The notes under the pieces were generated by a model, which saw only the letters and a program-made list of their open reading frames with translations, did no database searches and was not told the DNA's origin. A program made the position numbers and the translations under genes. A DNA stretch of 64,000 nucleotides from Byssochlamys sp. IMV 00236 (taxonomy: Eukaryota; Ascomycota; Eurotiomycetes; Eurotiales; Thermoascaceae). Below are positions 1-9,472 of this stretch, piece after piece. Location of the stretch: contig MSJH02000278.1 of NCBI GenBank assembly GCA_001931875.2, positions 1-64,000 on the forward strand, written 5' to 3'. Within the stretch, counting starts at the first letter, position 1, and each line of letters opens with the position of its first letter.

Positions 1-418
1 ACATATTTTTCTTTGTCGTCTTTTTATGCAAATAATTTTTTTATTTTATGACAACATTTTATAAAATTAATGTCAATAATTAATAAAAATACAGTAATTA
101 CTTGTTTAAAAGAAAGAACATTATATTATTATTATTAGAGATAAACTCTTGGCATACATGTAAAGTCTTTGTCTTTAAAATAATTGTTTGCTGAGATTAA
201 CACTTCTTGAGTACTATCCGCTTCGGTTCCTGAATGTTACCATATATAAGGATGCTGATTGTCTTAGTCTATTCTTTCTTCTTCTTCGTCCTGTTTTTAA
301 CAAATAGATAAGCATAAACTCTTCAATTCACCTTTGGTTTTACTTGCTTTATTATTAATCAAATAACACCACAATATCTCTGCAACCTTGCCACTGTAAC
401 TAATCAACAAGCATCATT
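1..418. other. AT-rich spacer upstream of Crypton relic
   Basis: No coding frame is supported here. The stretch is strongly AT-rich, with a TATA-like run near 242-249 and a pyrimidine-rich tract near 270-290, which could be the old promoter of the relic that begins at 419. Nothing else recognisable was seen. Confidence 0.5.
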
Positions 419-2555
419 ATGTACAACGGACAATCTTCATCCTCCAGCCTTACCGATCAAAGAGTGATAAATATTACAAAAGAAGCTGAAATCCTTGAAC
501 GCACTCTGTTAGGAATTGAGAACGAACAACCAAGAAACACTACATTGGCGTACAAAAAGAAGCAGGAGATCTTTATGGTACATATCATATATAGACGTAT
601 GGTATGAATGCGCTTACACCTCTTATTTCAATAGATCTTTCGTATAGAATATCGCTATGAAGATGGCTGCATTGTGACTGAAGCGAAGTTATTGCGTTTT
701 CTTGATGAAGTCGTTGTACCTAGAGGCAGTTTAAAGAAGGGTCAAAAGGATGATGGTTCCGTACATGAACTTGAAATGGAAACTATTCAACAATACATCA
801 AGGCGGTGGTTAACCTTCATGCAATTCAGTTTTCCAGAAATATGTCCAGGGAAGTGAGTGTCCGTGGTGTTGCTCTGCGTGCATGGTTAAAGAACAGACG
901 ACACAGTGAACGATAGCGAAAACGTGAGAGCTACGAGGCTCGCGCTCGTCACAATGCACAGAACGGTTACACCCCTGAAGAACTTGTCAAGCTATCAATC
1001 TTCTATTTCAAAGAAGGAAAGGAGAAGTCATTCAGGGACCGAATGCTCTTTCTGATGCAGCATATGATGCTGTTACGTGGCGAGAGCACTAGGGATATGG
1101 AATTATGTGACCTTTTCCCTTTAGAATTCAAGGACGAAGGGTTCTCTGAATGCCCAGTGCTGGTTCTACGTCGGGATCATGGTAAAACAGTCAGGGAATG
1201 CATACAGCATGATGGCACCATCCGACACCGTGACTACCGCGTGTGTGCTTTTGGAGCGCTAGCTATGTACTTCTTTTATAGGTGAGTTGATTGAATGCTG
1301 GCAATAACGTTATATTCAACTAATTAATTTCTAGATGACATATAACGAACGAAGACTTCCCTTGTTTTAATACAAACATGGACTGGTTTAACCTGAAAAT
1401 TGCCAAAGGAGTATACTACAACAAGCCCTTGACCTACACAACACATTACGCAGCAACCACCCGTGATTTCGATGCCTGTTCCGTTAGTATAAGCAAGAAA
1501 ACCCATGCGGGCCGTGGTAGTCGAGCTCAGCATGCTGAAATAGATGGAGCAACAGAGGATCAACTGCGTTGGCACGACCGTTGGAATATGCAGAGCATGG
1601 AAACTTGCTACTTGACGTCGCTTCCTCGCTCATCTATTTGAATTATTAATGGCTTCTCCGGCAACAAAGGTGATTACTGGTTCCCAAGAAGTAATGTTTG
1701 CCCACCAGAAAGTTTTCAAAGGAAGGTGTTCCCCCAAGCGGGCGAGTGGCTGGAGCGTATGCGGTCCCGCAGTTGCGAATATTCAATTTGTGCTGAAGCG
1801 TTCCTATCCCTGCTTATCACTATGCGAAGAATCATTTTGCAAGTTGCTGTAATGTTTCGTGTGGAACATCATGAAAACCCATTCTCCAACAATGTTCCCT
1901 TCAACGATCCAGAATCCTTGACATTCGAAGCTAACCTCCTGTCTATTGTACAAGCCGCACAAGAACCAGCCGACATCTAAGTGCGCAGGGCTCTACCTTT
2001 GGTTAGTGATCACTTGCAAATGTTGAGCACAAGATGGACGCAAATCAGCGTATACTGTCCAGCCTTATCAGCAATAACAGCTATGGCCCAACTAACGCTA
2101 CTGTGGGAATCAAAGATGACATCCTTGGACTCAGACAAGACATGCAAATGTTGAGGCAGGCATGCTCATTGTTTGCTAATGGAGCCTCAGTAGCATCACA
2201 ACAACAGCAGCAACAATAACAACCATCATCACTAACGCCCCATCCAGCTCTAATACAGCGTCCCTGCAAGTATCAGCTCGATAGGAACATCAGCACTGTT
2301 GTAGGTCTCTGGAGAGAACAGTCTGAAGGCTTACGACCGGATTCATCTTCAATGATGGAGCTTGACAGTCAATTTGGAGCTACGTGGAGATCATGTCCAA
2401 AAGGTTGGTTAGATAAAATATTCTTTGTAATGATATATATGTAATAACTTTGCTTAGAGCGTCAATTTTACTCCAGACGTTTGACCATTATACATGAAGT
2501 TCACCGCATTTCTCGGGAGAGCTCCGTAACGGTTTCCGAGGCAGCTGAGTTCAAA
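419..2555 (+). pseudogene. Crypton-type tyrosine recombinase (Ndc10-II / GCR1_C domains), decayed
   Basis: This is a relic of a Crypton-like DNA transposon gene. The frame runs 419-577, intron, 635-1281, intron 1282-1334, then 1335 onward, with another intron starting near 2402 and ending just before the codon for RQFYSRR (about 2460). The middle matches the Ndc10 domain II / Crypton recombinase pattern as I remember it: LLRGESTRDMELCDLFPLE, then KTHAGRGSRAQHAE and CYLTSLP, the last holding the expected nucleophilic Tyr. The end resembles a GCR1_C DNA-binding domain (VVGLWREQSEGL, FGATWRSC). The frame is broken by stops at 914-916, 1336-1338, 1639-1641, 1978-1980 and 2217-2219, plus one frameshift near 2030, while coding sense continues across each break. 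A CAA run lies at about 2200-2219. The 3' end changes abruptly into an antisense Tc1/mariner fragment. The family call is confident, and so is loss of function. Confidence 0.85.
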
Positions 2556-2794
2556 AAAGGAATAGATGGCATAAATAATGGTTTGCATCCTCTATTATTT
2601 ATGGCATCAACTATAAAAGCAGTATGATAGTTCTTATAATTATCCATGCCGATATAAAACCCATTTTTACCCTGCTTATCAAGTGCATCTATGGCACCTT
2701 GGCCCGATTTAACAACATGGTAGGTTATTGTGCCTCTTTTTCTCTTTTTTTGATTTAAATGGAGATCATGCGGCCACTTTTGGGCTTTTGTCAT
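2556..2794 (-). mobile_element. Tc1/mariner (IS630-type) transposase fragment, 3' truncated
   Basis: On the minus strand the frame reads ALDKQGKNGFYIGMDNYK, then IVDAINNRGCKPLF and MPSIPFLN. This is the middle catalytic block of DDE transposases of the Tc1/mariner-IS630 type: the second Asp lies in MDN, and the usual LPPYSPFLNPIE block is altered and stops at FLN. Immediately beyond, the sequence becomes the GCR1_C-like end of the Crypton relic. The fragment lacks the N-terminal helix-turn-helix, the first Asp and the last acidic residue. No terminal inverted repeats were recognised. It is a dead scrap that either inserted into, or was joined to, the Crypton 3' end. Confidence 0.75.
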
Positions 2795-2875
2795 TCTTTT
2801 CCTAAGGGTTGTCCTTTTTTTTGTTTTCGCGATTTTCTTTCCTCAACCCTCACTTTGTGTTTGTGTTTGGACAAA

Positions 2876-3913
2876 ATGCAAAAATGTGATCAATGTGATA
2901 ATTTTTTTGCTAATCCTGAAAACTTAAAAACCCACAATCGTGATTACCACGTAGCCACTGTGTACTATGGAGAAAGTATGGTATTTTGTTTTTGGGGAGA
3001 GGGATTTCCACACTCTAACATCATTATTTTTTGTAGGTTTGACACCCAGCACTAGGAACAAAAAAGGCTTCGCTTGCCCAATATACCTTAAAAATAACAA
3101 AACAACACGATCATTCACCGCCCATCTCAAAAATCACGGCTTAGGTGCGTCCTTTGTGAAGAAGAGAAAACTCGATAAATTGGATTCTGTTTATGAACAT
3201 TGTGTGGACAAAGAAGAGACAGATGAAGACATAGATCAGCATCTGGCTGGCGGAGAAGTAGTACATGATGAAACGACATGCGAAAATGGCTTCACACAGC
3301 TTCCACCGTCGTCATTATTATTGGCGGTACAGCCAACAACAAAGCTACCTCATCTCACACATCGCGATGTGATCTTGACAACCACGGACTCTCACGCTGC
3401 CGATAAAGCGACCCAAGAGGATAAGATGATGCTGGCCAAGTTGGGCCGATGGGTTCCTGTTATATACAACCACGACAATATGCAACACGGGATGCTGACA
3501 TCTTCATCAGTTGCTTCCATATTATTATCAAAAAACCAAACGAAAGGTACATGATGCAACTCCACCAACGATAATAATCACTCTTCAAAAGAGGTTATGG
3601 AAATCGATACTTCTCACTTTATCCGACATTTGAGAATCACAAGGTAACCATATGTATTTGACATTGAAGTGAATACTAACTGGTTTTCTCTCTCGTTAGT
3701 AAAGTTTCGAAAAAGCTGACGGGTGCCCTGCACGAGAAAATAACAGGTGAAATGGTTGATTTACTTAACCGGGATTGGCTGGAATATCCACAAATGCGGT
3801 ACTGCACATCACAACTGCTAGCAGGTGCGATCCTTATTGAAGGTCTAACAGCTATTATTATCAACGTTGTGGAACCGTATTCTCGGGACACATTGCTCGA
3901 TGCACATCACTAA
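2876..3913 (+). CDS. C2H2 zinc-finger protein, four exons, unknown function
   Basis: The join 2876-2975, 3037-3546, 3592-3643, 3700-3913 gives an uninterrupted frame of about 291 residues. All three introns are GT-AG and 45-61 bp; the third carries an ACTAAC branch-site-like motif. Residues 2-26 form a C2H2 finger (KCDQCDNFF, then LKTHNRDYH). A second finger-like unit follows the first intron (FACPIYLKNN, then AHLKNH), but its second Cys appears replaced by Tyr, so it may not bind zinc. The rest is acidic and polar with no recognised domain, ending in a hydrophobic stretch near LAGAILIEGLTAIIINVV. It lies between transposon relics and may itself be transposon-associated, yet it has no stop or frameshift. 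The function is not known to me; a nuclear DNA-binding role is inference from the finger. Confidence 0.6.
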
Positions 3914-4184
3914 CGGAGGCTATTCGGTACTGCGACATCATTTCCTTCTGAACCCAACAAATACGGCTTTCTTCGAATATGTCAACTGTCAACTCCTGAT
4001 GGTCTCAAATTGACTATCAGTTCGCGGACTTGCAATTTCCTTGTCACCTCTAGCCTTCGTCTCGATATTATCTCTGTTAATCTCGGGCCATCCACTACCC
4101 ACTTTACGCCATCACAAAACACCGGGCTATTTCTCGATGTTAGCTCCATCGATGCTTGAAAATCCAAGTTGTCAAGTCCAACAC
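3914..4184. other. Spacer, nothing recognised
   Basis: Only short frames occur, including a 61-codon minus-strand frame at 3982-4167 with no family resemblance. It may be remnant of the neighbouring repeats. Confidence 0.4.
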
Positions 4185-4549
4185 TTTCCCGTTGAGATAA
4201 CTTGAGATTGATTTAAGAATAGAAAGACAAACAAGTATTTGTGAGAATTCGTTTATTCCTGAGAATTCAGATAATTCGAAATATAATGAAAAAGAGGGTT
4301 CTATTTATATTTTTTGATGTGGGCTAAATCAAGGTACGATCTGATTCATTCTGTTACGGTTATGGTTAAAGCTACGGTGCCTGGCTTACGACAATGATCT
4401 GAATGATTACTAAATGACTCTAATTGGTTATTCTTACTGTAAAGACTACGCATCGGAATAGTGCTTATAAATCACGATATATTCCTCATTGACTACACAC
4501 AGACTCTGTCTTTGCCTATTATAGAAATTCTAATCTTCATTCTATAACA
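4185..4549 (-). repeat. Candidate solo LTR (Ty1/copia-like)
   Basis: Read on the minus strand, the segment starts TGTTATAGAATGAAG and ends near CTTGAGTTATCTCAACG, close to the TG...CA ends of an LTR with short inverted termini (TGTT... and ...AACG, one base off AACA). A good TATA box (ATATAAATAGAACC) sits about two thirds along, followed by an AATAAA-like signal, the usual U3-R-U5 order. No retrotransposon coding sequence flanks it, and I could not confirm a 5-bp target duplication. It could instead be ordinary AT-rich promoter DNA. Confidence is modest. Confidence 0.4.
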
Positions 4550-4563
4550 CCCGTTCCCAGCTA

Positions 4564-5170
4564 ATGCCTTCTTTGTACTTGCTTAGACAGGTGGGAAGCA
4601 AATTTAGCCATCTGTCGACTTATACCATGTGCCGGTCGGTTTCAACGATTGCTTCGCAGCTGGAATTACAACCTTTGACAATCTGGACACTGTCAGATCA
4701 AGAGTCGAGTCAGCCATCCATATCCCAAGAAAATATTGGATCCTTGCTTTTCAGGGAAATTGCAACACAAGTTATCAAAGATGGAGAAAACGCTGTATTA
4801 GAATTGGAGACATTGCTGAAACTGATTACCAAGACGAAAAAGGATTCGGCTATTGATTACATATTGAGCAAAATTCGCTTACTGTTTAAAGATCAAAACC
4901 AAATCACCATTATTGACAACAAGTTACTTAACAGCCAGTTAACGGATTTGGCAAATGGCATCGGAAACAAGCGAGGAAATGATAAGAAAATTGAAGATAT
5001 CAGCGAAGCGTTATACGATTAGATGTTGTTGGCATTGGTTTACCACGTTTGATATCTTTAATGCTATTTTTACCCTCTTCTTTTTTCTATTCGTGCTCTA
5101 CATCATCATTACCCTCATCCTATCAGTCATTAAAAGAACAAATCAGCCGATTGATTTATTCCCTTTTTAA
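4564..5170 (+). CDS. Hypothetical protein with C-terminal membrane segment, possibly frameshifted
   Basis: A frame of 152 codons at 4564-5022 encodes a polar, helix-rich protein with no family I recognise. It stops at 5020-5022, but an overlapping frame (4955-5170) continues with a strongly hydrophobic stretch (IFTLFFFLFVLYIIITLIL) followed by KR and a short tail, as in a single-pass tail-anchored protein. The two may be one gene joined by an unseen intron or broken by an indel near 4980-5025. The start at 4564 is the first ATG after the candidate LTR, so the LTR could supply its promoter. The function is unknown. The reading itself is uncertain. Confidence 0.4.
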
Positions 5171-6712
5171 TACATTGTTCTCGTAATTAACATTTTGTAT
5201 TTCGCCAATGCTTGCAGTTGATGACATAAAGATAGTTCTCTGGCAAGTTAATCCTCACTGTCCTAAAACAACGTATTATTTTTGTTCCAATATATGTAGA
5301 AATAAAGTTTAAATAAGAATGTGAAACACCTTGATGTGTCCTTCATGATAATTTCTGGCTAAGATAGTAAATACGTTCTCAACAAACTCAGGCAGGTAGT
5401 TATGCATATACTGGGGTTGATATAGTTTGGATCAATAATAAAACTCAAAATGTTATTTCGAGGCAACATAAACCATATAAAATTGGTTGAAGACTGAAAG
5501 ATACTTATCGCTTAAAAGAAGATTCCGAGGTTCAATGTTTTGTTCATTTAAGTTTGAGAGAACAAAGTCTGGAGGAACAGAAAAATATTTGGGTCAAATT
5601 GTAGGCTACTTTACTTGTTAACAAATAAAGAGCTATATTCGTGAACAATCAGATATACCGGCAAGCTGGCTAGCAAGACGTATAGAGCTGGGGAAAAGCT
5701 GTCTCCCAAAAAACCCTTCTGCTGAATTCAAGTGTCGAAACAAATTCTAGAATTGGTGGACACTCAAATACAAAATACAAGATATGACTTGCTATTATCT
5801 TCTTTTTATTAAAGGTCAGCGAAATATAATAAAAAATAAAATTTTTCTCTAAGTATACAATTGATCTTCTTTAAGCGAAGGTAAAAGATGGGAAAGGAAG
5901 AGAGAGGAGATCATATTTTGTATTTTGTATTTTCATGTCTAACCTAGTAAAAAAATGCCCTTTTGGATTAATAAAAGAGTCACAAACCGCAATCAAAAAA
6001 GGAAATCAAACGGCTGTCCATCTTTATTCAAATAACATATTCGCTCCTTTGCCGCAGAACCATTGGGGGCAAGTTGTAATATATGAGTTACAGCAAATAA
6101 ATAAGCTTCTCAAATTAAAATTTTTTAAAAAGGGAGAGTCGTTTGGTTGCCCTGTGTAATCACATTAATCCACTATTCGTTTTGCAATAAAAGGGCGTTC
6201 TATGTACAGCATCAAGTCATAACCTTATCTTGCAATCTTTATAAACTTTGCCCTCCTAAATAAGAAAGTTTTTGCATGCTACTGTATCAATTTTTGTTTA
6301 TGTAAATTCGCTTGACAGACTGGAATAACAGAAGCATATATGCAAAAGAAAAAGTAACACAAGATTAGCTTAACAGAAGATGTGATTTCGAAAGGATCTG
6401 CGTAAAAGTAAACTTAACAAGATTATTCAAGACGTCAAGGGTAATACTCCTCAATCTCCCTCCTTTGTAGCAATGCTTTGATGGATAATTTGCCCTTTTT
6501 TTTTTATTACCAACGTATAACTGTAAAATAATTGTATTGACGCATAAGAGATAGAATGTGTATTTAATCTAACAAAATGAATGAAAAAGTTTAACATGTT
6601 TAAAAAAGAAAAGAAAAGAAAAGGATGGGGTAAATTATTGGTATCAATAAAGAATGAGAGGAGAGGAGAGATTACTAATGTGCATATATATATAAAAATC
6701 ATATTAATTCAT
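5171..6712. other. Intergenic spacer
   Basis: About 1.5 kb without a supported gene. A 74-codon plus-strand frame at 5935-6159 has no family resemblance and no clear start context. The right end (6440-6712) is AT-rich with A and GA runs and probably carries the 3' untranslated region of the minus-strand gene that ends at 6713. Confidence 0.5.
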
Positions 6713-8073
6713 TCAAAGTTCCATACGAACGCCCATTTCCATAAGTATTGATCTATTATCCGTTGTTTCAGTGTTGGATTCAGATGTCTGTTCAAATGTG
6801 ATGCTGCTACTATGACTACTATTGTTGTTGTGTGATGACAAATTCAAGTCGGTGTTGGATCCATTATTAGCATTGGCAGTGACGTTATTGGATATTGCTG
6901 ATGTATTGGCAACTGTTGTTGTGGAAACCGAATTGGTTGTTGTAGTTGCGGAGGTTGTTGCTGCACCAGCAGCGCCATTAACAGGAACAGGAGGATGTCT
7001 TTCCACGCACCACCAGCGGTGTCCATCGGCCCATGCTTTACTTTGACAGGGTTTTGAGCAGTATTTTGCCTTTCTACAGCGTCGACACTTTGCAAATTCT
7101 CTAGGTTGAGTTTCCCATTTTCCACAGTGCATGTTGGCGCAGCGTCGAAGACCGCCTCGTGTTTCATCTTTTCGACACGCATTTCGCATGATGACACCAG
7201 CCCAGTATTGGACAGGTCCAGGTTGAGTACGATGACAGAACTTTTCGACAGCGCTAAACACATTTTTATCATATGCTGTGTGGAATAAATCTCGAATATG
7301 AGGATATTTTGAGAGGTAGGCGAGTAGTTGCAGGCTTAATAATATGTCTTCTTCCCGATGAAACACATGGTCCTCGATATGTTTTTTATCATCTTTGTGA
7401 ATACGTCTATGACGTCTTTGAGCAGCATTGATTTTAACATATGGAAATGTAGAACGGCGTAGTGTATTGTTATGAATGGATGATGTTTTAGAGTGATCTA
7501 ATAAATATAAGTATACATATTTAAAACTTCACATAATAGGAATATAACTCACCTGTTACTGTTGCTGTATTATTATTTATAATATTGCTATTAATATTAT
7601 CATTATTATTGCTGTTGTTGTTGTTATTATCTAAAGATAGGTCAGGGCCAAGTTAAATTAAATATTTATTTATGTTTACCTATTCTTTGTTCCAATCCCT
7701 TATTGGTATTGCTTAATATGGTCAATATAAAAGGAATCACACCAGCATCAACTACTTTGGTTCTGATTTGTTCAGTTCCTCTTACGCCCACATTAACAAC
7801 AGTTTGAAAGGCTAATGTCCACTTCCAAGAGGTTAAACGATCTGCCCTATTGGAAGTATTAAACAAGATCCTAACAAGCCTTTCAAGACCACCATCAAGA
7901 CAAAGTATTTCTCTAATGCGTGGCGAAGTTGAAGTCAAGTAGGCAAGATGAGTTAAGGAGTTGACTAATGGTAAAGTTGCTGTGCAATCTAGTGCCCTTC
8001 TATCATAAAGAGCAGAGGTGATACAAACGGCTGCTCTGCTTTGGGAAGGGAAGCTAAAGTTGGGTTCTCTCAT
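6713..8073 (-). CDS. MUB1: MYND zinc-finger protein of the MUB1/samB family
   Basis: Exons 7680-8073, 7553-7630 and 6713-7497 on the minus strand join to about 418 residues. The N-terminus (REPNFSFPSQSRAAVCITSA, DGGLERLVRILF) is the armadillo-like start typical of the MUB1/samB family. A MYND finger with eight metal ligands lies at about residues 277-321 (CANMHC, CRRC, YCSKPC, HRWWC). The C-terminus is Thr/Ser/Asn-rich. In budding yeast Mub1 works with the E3 Ubr2 and the E2 Rad6 to ubiquitinate the proteasome regulator Rpn4; in Aspergillus samB affects morphogenesis. The same role here is inference. The middle exon is 78 nt, almost all Asn codons, and flanked by two phase-1 introns, so it could be skipped without a frame change. 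The start is the first ATG of the conserved N-terminus. Confidence 0.92.
7553..7630 (-). repeat. Asn-codon (AAY/AAT) repeat filling exon 2 of MUB1
   Basis: The 78-nt exon is built of AAC, AAT, ATA and AGC codons and encodes a 26-residue stretch that is mostly Asn. Its length is divisible by three and both flanking introns are phase 1. Confidence 0.8.
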
Positions 8074-8379
8074 GATTAATAATAATAAAGGAAGGAAGAG
8101 AAAAAAAAAAAAGAAAGTCTATCTAATTTCTCATTGATCATCACCCCCCTTTTGTACAAACTAGTACCAATTAGATTTTACGAAGCAATTAATTCAACTC
8201 CGAACATTTTATTTTACTTGACTTTGATTGGGACAATAAATGTTGACTGGTATCTGTAAGCTCGAGTAAGCCGGAGGTGACGAATTAGATCTGGATATTT
8301 GATGTAAGAGATTATATCGATCGTCGAATTCAATAGTAATAGCCTAATGAATGGAATGATTAATAAAGAATAAACTTGG
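8074..8379. other. Spacer between two minus-strand genes
   Basis: No gene seen. It contains an A-rich run near 8099-8115 just upstream of the MUB1 start and a C-rich patch near 8140, probably promoter DNA, followed by the 3' end of the gene at 8380-8945. Confidence 0.5.
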
Positions 8380-8945
8380 TTAATAGATTCCTTCTATTAC
8401 ATAAATTGATGTAGGTTCATTAGATACTTTTTGATCAGGAGTCAAATACGATAGCTTAAAGTTAATTCCACGAACATTTTCAGTAGCATTCATACAAGAG
8501 CATAGTCTTGTCATTTCTTTTTCAAACTTTCAAAATCATTATTATTCAAATCAACTCTACATACATCTTTATCTTACCTTTATATTTCTACGACGTCTCC
8601 AGATGATGAGCAAAACAGTAATACATAAAAAGGAGATTGGTAAAACCAGTACGACTTCAACATGCTGCGTATAGCGTATGGTACCTATCATTGTGATCAG
8701 ACTTATGAACGTAACGACAGCCATGAATATATTGGTTGCCATAGGAACATAAGGCGAAAAGCTTTCTGCCACACTATTAAACGTGTTCATGATAGAGATA
8801 AAATCGTGAGGGCTCATCTATCATTCAATATATGTCAGAGCTTTATGTATTCGTAATCAAGCTACACTCTTACAAATCCTTGGAGATCAGGCGTGTAATC
8901 ATCAGCAAATCTGCCATTGTTATAGACGCAATGCAAGGATTTCAT
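8380..8945 (-). CDS. Small two-pass membrane protein, Erf4/golgin-A7-like (tentative)
   Basis: Exons 8874-8945, 8578-8817 and 8380-8526 join with phase-0 introns of 56 and 51 bp to 152 residues. The N-terminus reads MKSLHCVYNNGRFADDYTP followed by a short amphipathic part; two hydrophobic helices lie at about residues 51-70 and 80-97, then an RRRR cluster and a C-terminal domain with TENVRGINF and a final strand-like SIYVIEGIY. The order (a start like F...P.L..., a membrane pair, then KFE...YVIEI-like end) recalls the Erf4/GOLGA7 family, partners of Ras palmitoyltransferases. I am not certain, and the hydrophobic part is stronger than in Erf4. The small exons and in-frame joins make the gene itself convincing. 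Confidence 0.7.
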
Positions 8946-9040
8946 TTGTTTATTACAGTTATAAAAGAGAAAGAGAGCGAAAAGGCTTCATAAGGAGATC
9001 AGTATTTTGCTGTTTATAAAATTAAAGGGGGTTGTGAGGA

Positions 9041-9262
9041 TCATCGACGTTTCTGTGGCATCAACAACAGTAGTATGCAAATCACAAAGTTTAAACTCAG
9101 TACAGCACCTCTTTCAACATTATTGTTGGCAAACACATACATGATCGTCATTATGGATCTAACAATGGTATGATAGAAAAAGCACACAATTGAAAAAGTC
9201 TTTTTAAGAAAAAAAAAATGAAAAAGATATATTCCGAGCCAATTGAGTTCATAACATAACAA
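9041..9262 (-). CDS. Possible exon of a small membrane protein
   Basis: The last 36 codons of this minus-strand frame (from the ATG near 9148) encode a hydrophobic segment ending LLLLMPQKRR, like the end of a small endoplasmic-reticulum membrane protein. An acceptor-like TTGTTAG precedes it, so an upstream exon may exist, but none could be joined convincingly. The family is not recognised and it may be chance. Confidence 0.25.
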   Translation of the reverse strand: MLCYELNWLGIYLFHFFFLKKTFSIVCFFYHTIVRSIMTIMYVFANNNVERGAVLSLNFVICILLLLMPQKRR

Positions 9263-9472
9263 ATCTGCCTATAACAACAGCCCTTTTCTGTGTGTATCCT
9301 GCTACTGAACAGGGCAGTTTATATTAAAACTTGCATTTTGACAAGCTAAAAATTTCAATTAACGCAGCATGCTTGTATGTATGTGTATATATTCCTCTGT
9401 TTTCCGCTCTCATTCTCTCTCTCTCTCTCCTCCTTTCATTTCCCATTTGATCATTTTCAGTAACACATATCA

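Noticed and set aside
5935..6159. 74-codon plus-strand frame as a gene
   Set aside because: No family resemblance, poor start context and an AT-rich setting; likely chance.
6822..7272. Frames on both strands inside the MUB1 last exon
   Set aside because: They are shadows of the Asn/Thr/Val-rich repeat in MUB1 and show no independent signals.
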